Below, piece by piece: positions 58,436-64,000 of a stretch of 64,000 nucleotides of DNA (the first letter of the stretch is position 1; each line of letters opens with the position of its first letter). The notes under the pieces are model-generated. The model worked only from the letters and a program-made list of their open reading frames with translations. It was not told the origin of the DNA and searched no databases. The translations under genes and the position numbers were made by a program. This stretch comes from JANXQE01 sp035651635 (GTDB taxonomy: Bacteria; Verrucomicrobiota; Verrucomicrobiia; Limisphaerales; UBA8199), in the NCBI GenBank assembly GCA_035651635.1, contig DASRFK010000181.1, forward strand, positions 1-64,000. Reading direction: 5' to 3'.

Positions 58436-59281
58436 GTGGACATCAAAAAAGCGATCATAACCGCCGCCGGCAAGGCACAGCGCAATCTGCCGCTGCAAAC
58501 GCTGGTGGACCGGGACGGCCAGACCAAAACGGCTCTGCGGATCCTGGTGGAAGAAATTCATACCGCAGGCATAGAAGAAATCTGCGTGGTAATCTGTCCC
58601 GGCGACCAGGCCGGCTATGCCGCGGCGGCTACCGGAAGCGGGGCGCGCTTGAGCTTTGTCGAGCAGACCGGCGGGCCGGGTTATGGGCAGGCCGTGTTGT
58701 GCGCCCGCGAGTTTACTGCCAGGAATCCCTTTCTGCTGCTGGTGGGTGACCATTTGTATGTCAGTGGCGCCCCGAAACGTTGCGCGCAGCAACTGGTCGA
58801 GATCGCCACCGCGGAAAGCGCTTCGGTTTCGGCGGTGCAGGCCACCCACGAAAGCAAACTGCCCTATTACGGCGCCGTGGGCGGACACCTGGTCACTGGC
58901 CGAAAGGGCCTTTATGAAATCTTGCGCGTCCTGGAGAAACCGACGCCGACCGAGGCCGAGCAATCTCTGATTGTTCCTGGCTTACGCACCGGACATTACC
59001 TGTGTTTCTTTGGGATGCATGTCCTGATGCCCACGGTGATGGAATTGCTCGAAGAGGAAGTCGCGCGCGCCGGTGGCCGGCCCGTTGCACTGACCGCCGC
59101 TTTAGCGCGGCTGGCCGGCCGAGGACGATATCTGGCCTCGGAGCTTTCCGGCAGGCGGTATGATATTGGAGTGAAGTACGGGTTGTTGATTGCGCAACTG
59201 GCGCTGGCCCTGGGTGGCCAGGACCGCGACGAAGTCATAACTGGGTTGCTTGAATTATTGGCGCGTCGGGAGCTTAAATAA
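58436..59281 (+). CDS. sugar nucleotidyltransferase (GalU-like)
   Basis: GT-A-type nucleotidyltransferase, 281 residues, resembling UTP-glucose-1-phosphate uridylyltransferase. Start IKKAIITAAGKAQRNLPLQT gives the nucleotide-binding loop, though the usual GLGTR is replaced by GKAQR. Others: ALRILVEEIHTAGIEEICVV, FVEQTGGPGYGQAVL, LLLVGDHLYVSG (metal Asp), YYGAVGGHLV, YEILRVLEKP and RRYDIGVKYGLL. It starts at GTG 58436 with AGAGGA 8 bases upstream. It lies 14 bases before the kinase-pyrophosphorylase fusion gene and is surely in the same operon. The sugar phosphate used is unknown. Confidence 0.85.
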   Translation: MDIKKAIITAAGKAQRNLPLQTLVDRDGQTKTALRILVEEIHTAGIEEICVVICPGDQAGYAAAATGSGARLSFVEQTGGPGYGQAVLCAREFTARNPFLLLVGDHLYVSGAPKRCAQQLVEIATAESASVSAVQATHESKLPYYGAVGGHLVTGRKGLYEILRVLEKPTPTEAEQSLIVPGLRTGHYLCFFGMHVLMPTVMELLEEEVARAGGRPVALTAALARLAGRGRYLASELSGRRYDIGVKYGLLIAQLALALGGQDRDEVITGLLELLARRELK

Positions 59282-59295
59282 TTATCACGCGTGCC

Positions 59296-62200
59296 ATGAC
59301 CGACCTCATCCGGATCATCAAGGCCGCTGAGCCCTCGCTTCGCGACCAATCGCTCGAAAGTGTTTGCGCGGGACTCTCCGTCGACGAGTTGTGGCAGCAA
59401 TGCACGGCTCTGGACGACTTTCGTTCCCGGAGCGAGAACCTTTACGAACGTGTCCGCGCCCTTTTTTTCCTCTATGCCATTCACCGCTTTCATATCCCCC
59501 AGAAGCTGGGCGCGGCTTCGCGCACGACGGGCTACGGTGCACGCTCGCTGATTCCCTTCGAGGGTTACGAACACTTGCTGCAGCGCAGGTTCGAGGAGGC
59601 GATTGAACATTTTCTCGCCATTCAAAAGGAGCAAGGCCCCAGTGATGCCGTCTCGAGCGCGCTGGCCAGCGCTTATTATCGGCTTGGCTTTCAAACTCTC
59701 GCGGACCAGGTGCGCCGCAGCGTGCGCTGCGTGCGCGGCAACCAGTGGATGTTTCGCATGGGACATCCGGCCGACCAGCCGCTGCGTCTCCGCCCGGAAT
59801 TGCTGGTTCGCCACGCCAGCGACCGCACCTACCCGATCCTTCGAGAGTGCACCCCCGTGCGCATGGACCTGACGCATTGCGGCTGGAGCGACATTTTCTT
59901 TCTTGGCATGGATTTCCCCGAAGGCGCCAAGGTGCTGAACGTTTCGATCGATTTGGGCGTGCACGGGCGGGATGCAGCTCCGAAACCACCTATCGAAACG
60001 TACCTGCGGGTGATCGAAGAACCTGTGCTCCGGCTGGTCAGTGTCGACCTGGGCGCTTCCGCCGACATCAGTCACCTGGCGGAGGTGTTTGACTTTGCCA
60101 AAGACTATCTGGGGTTGCTTAAGGCCGCGGTCATCGCCTCGGGTTTGGTTCCACCCGGCATTGAGGGTTCCGGCCACAGTCTGGCGGACTTGCTCGCCCA
60201 CTTGATTGGTCCCGGGCTGGGCTTGGAAATTGTCAGCAGCGTCAATGATATCCCGAAAGGATCGCGCCTGGCGGTTTCCACCAACCTGCTGGCCTCGTTG
60301 GTGAGCCTGTGCATGCGAGCCACCGGCCAAGCTGCTTCTCTAACGGGCCAATTGCAGGAGCACGAGCGTCGGCTCGTCCTGGCTCGTGCACTGCTGGGGG
60401 AGTGGCTGGGGGGCTCGGGGGGAGGCTGGCAGGATTCAGGTGGGGTGTGGCCCGGCATGAAACTCATCGAAGGCGTGCTTTCCCAGGAGGGTGATCCGGA
60501 GTTTGGAGTGAGCCGTGGGCGGTTGATGCCCAAACACAAGGTCCTCAACACGGAGGAGGTTTCCAACGAAACCCGGTGCAAGCTTCAGGATAGCCTGGTG
60601 CTTGTCCACGGCGGGATGGCTCAAAATGTGGGGCCGATTCTCGAGATGGTGACGGAAAAGTATCTGTTGCGGTCCCAGGCGGAATGGAAAGCCCGGAAGA
60701 GCATGCTGGGAATTCTAGAGGAAATCCTGAAGGCCTTGCGGGCGGGCGACATCCCCGCCATCGGCCAGGCAACGACACGGAATTTTTTTGACCCGATTCA
60801 GACGATTATCCCGTGGGCCTCCAACTATTTCACCGAGACTTTGATCGAGCGGGTGCGGCGCGAGTTTGGCGAGGCGTTTTGGGGGTTTTGGATGCTCGGG
60901 GGCATGTCGGGCGGCGGCATGGGGTTTATCTTTGCGCCAGACAAAAAGCCCCAGGCTCAACAGCGCTTGCAGCAGATCATGTCCGAAGCTAAGCGCGAGC
61001 TGGAGCACGCCTTGCCCTTTGCGATGGAGCCGGTGGTTTACGATTTCTCCATCAACGAACGCGGCACGCAGGCTGAGCTGTTGGAGGCAGCATCCGCACT
61101 GATGCCGCCAAACTATTACACCCTGGTGATTCCTCCGTTGCTGCGCCAGGACCGCCATACGCTTTCGCACTTGCGGCGCGCCGAGTTGGACAAGTTCGGC
61201 GCGGCCTGCCGCACCCGCCCGGAACTGAGGGGGATGGTGCAGACGCTCTTCGATGTCATGCTGCCACGCAGCAAAAGTGAATCGGCCAGTGGGCCGAGCC
61301 TGGCGGCGTTGCTCGAGGAAAACGGATTCGATCGCACCCAACACGATCAGATCCGCGAGGACCTTAAGCAAGGACGCATTGGCCTGGCCCAGAATCGGCT
61401 CTCAGCCAGTTCTACTATCGAGGACGTCGGCTCGAGCGACGTGGCCGATTTATCGCAATTGCGTTCGCAGAAGCATGACTTGGAATTGGCCGGATTAGAA
61501 GCGCTGCGCAAGGGCGAAGTCGCGGTGGTGACGCTGGCCGCCGGCGCGGGCAGCCGCTGGACCCAGGGTGCGGGAGTAGTCAAAGCGCTGCACCCCTTTT
61601 GCAAACTGGCCGGCCGGCACCGCACTTTTTTGGAAGTTCACCTGGCCAAGAGCCGCCGCCTCGGGCGGAGAGCCGGGACGAGTTTGCCGCATGTTTTCAC
61701 AACCAGCTACCTCACTCATGACCCGACTCAACAGTTTCTGGACCGGTGCGAAAACTATCATTACGACGGGCCGCTGTTACTTTCGCGGGGCAAAGCGGTC
61801 GGGCTACGGCTAATCCCGACCGAGCGTGATCTGCGCTTTTTATGGGAAGAAATGCCCCAGCAGATCCTGGATGAACAGCAGCAGAAGGTGCGCGGCAGCT
61901 TGCGGCAGGCCCTCATCAACTGGGCGCGCTCCGCGGGGGAAGCCAGCGATTATACGGACAATGTTCCGCTGCAATGTTTGCATCCGGTCGGACATTGGTA
62001 TGAGGTGCCGAACCTGATGCGCAACGGCACTCTGAGCCGGTTGCTGGCCGAGCGCCCGCAAGTAAAACATCTACTGTTGCATAATATTGACACGCTCGGG
62101 GCGGATGTGGATCCGAGCCTGCTGGGACTGCATATGCAGAGCGGGGCGACCCTGAGCTTCGAAGTGATCACGCGGCGTTTGGAAGATCGCGGCGGCGGCC

Positions 62201-62667
62201 TGGCGCGGGTCGATGGTCGTGTTCGCTTGGTTGAGGGGCTGGCCATGCCGCGAGAGCAGATCGAATTCTGCCTGAGTTATTACAACTCGAATACCTGCTG
62301 GATTGATCTGGATAAACTGTTGGCTGCATTCAAGCTGAGCCGGGCCGATCTGCACGACGAAACCAAAATAACGGCCGCCACACGCCAGTTGGCGGCCAAA
62401 ATGCCGACCTACATCACTCTCAAAGAGGTTAAGAAGCGATGGGGTCACGGTCAGGAGGATGTGTTTCCCCTCGCCCAGTTCGAGAAACTATGGGTGGACA
62501 TGACGGGTCTGCCGGAGATCGAATGCCAGTTCCTGGTAGTGCCCCGCTTGCGCGGCCAACAACTCAAAGACCAGGCCCAACTGGACGGCTGGCTGCGTGA
62601 CGGCTCCGCCGCCTATGTCGAGAGTTTGTGCGAGTGGCACCATCTGCCTCAGTCCGCTTCAAAGTAA
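59296..62667 (+). CDS. fused GHMP sugar kinase and UDPGP-type pyrophosphorylase (1123 aa)
   Basis: Two sugar-activating enzymes in one chain. Residues 1-180: an N-terminal helical part. Residues ~180-650: a GHMP kinase of the fucokinase/heptose-kinase branch, with VRMDLTHCGWSDIFFLGMD, the phosphate loop IPKGSRLAVSTNLLASLVSL near 320, and GGGWQDSGGVWPGMKLIEG near 376 and LGGMSGGGMGFIFAP. Residues ~700-1115: a UDPGP-family pyrophosphorylase with VVTLAAGAGSRW near 743, HVFTTSYLTHD, HNIDTLGADVDPSLLG, EDRGGGLARVDG and YNSNTCWIDLD. Together they could turn a free sugar into sugar-1-phosphate and NDP-sugar. Bacteroides Fkp has the same two activities in the opposite order. With the fucose-isomerase-like gene nearby, L-fucose is a candidate substrate. 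The gene overlaps the convergent apbE by 19 bases. Confidence 0.85.
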   Translation: MTDLIRIIKAAEPSLRDQSLESVCAGLSVDELWQQCTALDDFRSRSENLYERVRALFFLYAIHRFHIPQKLGAASRTTGYGARSLIPFEGYEHLLQRRFEEAIEHFLAIQKEQGPSDAVSSALASAYYRLGFQTLADQVRRSVRCVRGNQWMFRMGHPADQPLRLRPELLVRHASDRTYPILRECTPVRMDLTHCGWSDIFFLGMDFPEGAKVLNVSIDLGVHGRDAAPKPPIETYLRVIEEPVLRLVSVDLGASADISHLAEVFDFAKDYLGLLKAAVIASGLVPPGIEGSGHSLADLLAHLIGPGLGLEIVSSVNDIPKGSRLAVSTNLLASLVSLCMRATGQAASLTGQLQEHERRLVLARALLGEWLGGSGGGWQDSGGVWPGMKLIEGVLSQEGDPEFGVSRGRLMPKHKVLNTEEVSNETRCKLQDSLVLVHGGMAQNVGPILEMVTEKYLLRSQAEWKARKSMLGILEEILKALRAGDIPAIGQATTRNFFDPIQTIIPWASNYFTETLIERVRREFGEAFWGFWMLGGMSGGGMGFIFAPDKKPQAQQRLQQIMSEAKRELEHALPFAMEPVVYDFSINERGTQAELLEAASALMPPNYYTLVIPPLLRQDRHTLSHLRRAELDKFGAACRTRPELRGMVQTLFDVMLPRSKSESASGPSLAALLEENGFDRTQHDQIREDLKQGRIGLAQNRLSASSTIEDVGSSDVADLSQLRSQKHDLELAGLEALRKGEVAVVTLAAGAGSRWTQGAGVVKALHPFCKLAGRHRTFLEVHLAKSRRLGRRAGTSLPHVFTTSYLTHDPTQQFLDRCENYHYDGPLLLSRGKAVGLRLIPTERDLRFLWEEMPQQILDEQQQKVRGSLRQALINWARSAGEASDYTDNVPLQCLHPVGHWYEVPNLMRNGTLSRLLAERPQVKHLLLHNIDTLGADVDPSLLGLHMQSGATLSFEVITRRLEDRGGGLARVDGRVRLVEGLAMPREQIEFCLSYYNSNTCWIDLDKLLAAFKLSRADLHDETKITAATRQLAAKMPTYITLKEVKKRWGHGQEDVFPLAQFEKLWVDMTGLPEIECQFLVVPRLRGQQLKDQAQLDGWLRDGSAAYVESLCEWHHLPQSASK

Positions 62668-63665
62668 TTGCTGAACCCAGGGGTTTCGCGGGTTTCCAGT
62701 TTTCCTTCCGGGGCCCGCATGACTCGGGCGGCCACCTGAGGTGTGTGTTCGATGAATTGCATTCCCTGCTCGGGCCCGAGCACGCTCACGACTTTAGTGA
62801 GGCTGTCGGCGGTAATCCCGTCGGGAGCGATGACATTGACCAGGCTATGATCGGTCAGGCCAATGCCGGTCCGGGGATCGACGATGTGCGAATAGCGTTT
62901 TCCTTCAATCTCCAGGCGTTGGTAAAGGTCGCCCGAGGTCGAGATGGCGCAGTTCCTCAATGAAAGGAACCGGGCCGGTGGTGCATTGGTAAGATCCAGG
63001 GACGACAATTCGAAACGCCATCCCTTTCTACCCGGAGGCGCGTCGCTGACGGCAACGTCACCCCCACCTTCGACTAGCGCCCGCTGTATGCCCTGCTGAC
63101 GCAACGTTTTCAAGGCTTCACCGATGGCGTAGCCTTTCGCGATTCCCCCGAGGTCCAGTTTCATGTTCGGAACGACCAGTTCGACCGTGTGCCGCTCTTT
63201 ATCAAGCTTCACGTACTGGTAGCCCACCGCGTGGCGAGCCTCCGCAAGCCGTTGCCGATCGGGCAACTGATGCTGGCGTCGTGCGCGACGCCAGAGATTT
63301 ACGAAAGGCCCGACGGTAACATCAAAAGCCCCATGGCTGCGCCGGGCCAGGTCTTCGGCGCGATCCAGGACAATCCACAGGTCGGGACTGACCGGAACAG
63401 CTTTGCCGGAACCGGAAGTCGCGGAGAGTCTGCTCAGTTCGCTATCGGGATCGTAATCGCTCATGATATCATTGAGCTGTTTGATCCGTTCGAAGGCGGC
63501 ATCGGCGGCAGAATCGGCCGAAGGTTGGTTGGTGGCAAACAGGACGATGCGAAAAGGCATTCCCATCTCCGCCCTTTGAAATTCGAAGCGCACCAAATCG
63601 TTGGTGCCGGCGGTGGCGCGTAGCCAACCGCAAACGGCCAGAATGAATACAAAGACCGGTTTCAT
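62649..63665 (-). CDS. apbE: FAD:protein FMN transferase (ApbE family)
   Basis: Exported flavin transferase, 338 residues, attaching FMN to a Thr of target proteins such as Na+-translocating NQR/RNF subunits. Signal peptide MKPVFVFILAVCGWLRATAG. Motifs: EMGMPFRIVLFA, LSRLSATSGSGKAVPVS, GAFDVTVGPFVNLW, LDLGGIAKGYAIGEALKTL, ALVEGGGDVAV, AISTSGDLYQ, YSHIVDPRTGIGL and GITADSLTKVVSVLGPEQG. The complete catalytic pattern is present. Its 3' end overlaps the convergent kinase-pyrophosphorylase gene by 19 bases. No nqr or rnf genes are in the window. Confidence 0.93.
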   Translation of the reverse strand: MKPVFVFILAVCGWLRATAGTNDLVRFEFQRAEMGMPFRIVLFATNQPSADSAADAAFERIKQLNDIMSDYDPDSELSRLSATSGSGKAVPVSPDLWIVLDRAEDLARRSHGAFDVTVGPFVNLWRRARRQHQLPDRQRLAEARHAVGYQYVKLDKERHTVELVVPNMKLDLGGIAKGYAIGEALKTLRQQGIQRALVEGGGDVAVSDAPPGRKGWRFELSSLDLTNAPPARFLSLRNCAISTSGDLYQRLEIEGKRYSHIVDPRTGIGLTDHSLVNVIAPDGITADSLTKVVSVLGPEQGMQFIEHTPQVAARVMRAPEGKLETRETPGFSNYFEAD

Positions 63666-63691
63666 CTAATCGAACTTGCGATTTCTCCTCC

Positions 63692-64000
63692 TTACTTCGC
63701 CCCGAGCTCTTCCCATAAGAAAGTGTAGGCCAACGCGGACATGAAGGCCGCTTGCTTGTTATTGGCGGCGCCGCCGTGGCCGCCCTCGGTGTTTTCGTAA
63801 TAGAGCACGTCGTGGCCTTGCTCTTTCATCCGGGCGACCATCTTGCGGGCATGGCCGGGATGGACGCGGTCGTCGCGCGTCGAAGTAGTGAACAGAACGC
63901 GCGGATACTTCTTATCTTTAAACACATTCTGGTAGGGCGAGTACTTGCTGATATAGGCCCAGTCCTCCGGTTTGTCGGGATTGCCGAACTCGTCCATCCA
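63692..64000 (-). CDS. prolyl oligopeptidase family protein (C-terminal part)
   Basis: C-terminal ~102 residues of an S9-type serine peptidase; the rest lies beyond the right edge. Catalytic Asp in STRDDRVHPGHARKM and His in YYENTEGGHGGAAN are visible; the serine would be upstream. EFGNPDKPEDWAYISKYSPY precedes. Ends with MSALAYTFLWEELGAK at 63692. The phrase order is typical of prolyl endopeptidases of the S9A group. It ends 26 bases before the ApbE gene starts, in the same direction. Confidence 0.9.
   Translation of the reverse strand, partial: WMDEFGNPDKPEDWAYISKYSPYQNVFKDKKYPRVLFTTSTRDDRVHPGHARKMVARMKEQGHDVLYYENTEGGHGGAANNKQAAFMSALAYTFLWEELGAK

Noticed and set aside
1..64000. tRNA or rRNA genes
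   Set aside because: I looked for the T-loop GGTTCRANYCC pattern and cloverleaf stems and found none; no rRNA-like segment was seen.

Overview
The window looks like a chromosomal segment of a GC-rich, Gram-negative-type bacterium, most likely a Verrucomicrobiota member of the Pedosphaera/Limisphaerales kind. This is an inference from gene content: several lipoboxes and signal peptides, ADOP-type ABC permeases, Hanks-type kinases with membrane segments, a DUF362 protein, a GT9 heptosyltransferase, S23-like four-helix-bundle genes, and many short palindromic repeats between genes. I see no rRNA, tRNA, CRISPR array, phage or transposase gene.

Layout. 1-8 kb: a gluconolactonase fragment, a Cache-domain Ser/Thr kinase, a HAD phosphatase-like protein with an altered nucleophile, a DUF362 protein and a TPR lipoprotein. 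8-12 kb: a sugar-acid operon (MFS transporter plus a double-length UxaA-type dehydratase). 13.4-25.1 kb: an NtrC-type regulator and histidine kinase overlap by 4 bases and are followed by a good sigma-54 promoter. Downstream lie two ADOP permeases, two LolD/MacB-type ATPases and a periplasmic adaptor, which together look like a regulated efflux system. Two four-helix-bundle genes, one killed by a nonsense codon, sit inside this cluster, and both are bracketed by inverted heptanucleotide arrays. 26-35 kb: cytochrome c, GH51 arabinofuranosidase, MsrB-MsrA fusion, phosphoesterase, heptosyltransferase, MFS transporter and YebC.

35.6-41.7 kb: a LexA-type repressor with two interlocked palindromic operators precedes a 1754-residue fusion of an apparently active Y-family polymerase (DinB) to a DnaE-type polymerase. 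Its interdomain loops are filled with in-frame heptamer repeats. 42-49 kb: UbiB-like kinase, alcohol dehydrogenase, RpiB, kinase-TPR protein and alpha/beta hydrolase. 49.5-54.2 kb: a bacterial homologue of plant glucan, water dikinase with two CBM45-like modules, overlapping a GH57 glycosidase gene. 54.5-64 kb: a Wza-like export lipoprotein, a PAP2 phosphatase, a fucose-isomerase-like gene, a nucleotidyltransferase, a fused GHMP kinase/UDPGP pyrophosphorylase, ApbE and the end of a prolyl oligopeptidase.

The most noteworthy items are the lexA/dinB-dnaE damage-response operon, the heptamer arrays (consensus GRNNNGC) that bracket four-helix-bundle genes and invade the polymerase gene, the GWD-GH57 pair, the kinase-pyrophosphorylase fusion, and the two-component system with its sigma-54-controlled exporter. 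All functions are inferred from sequence motifs read by eye; no database search was run.
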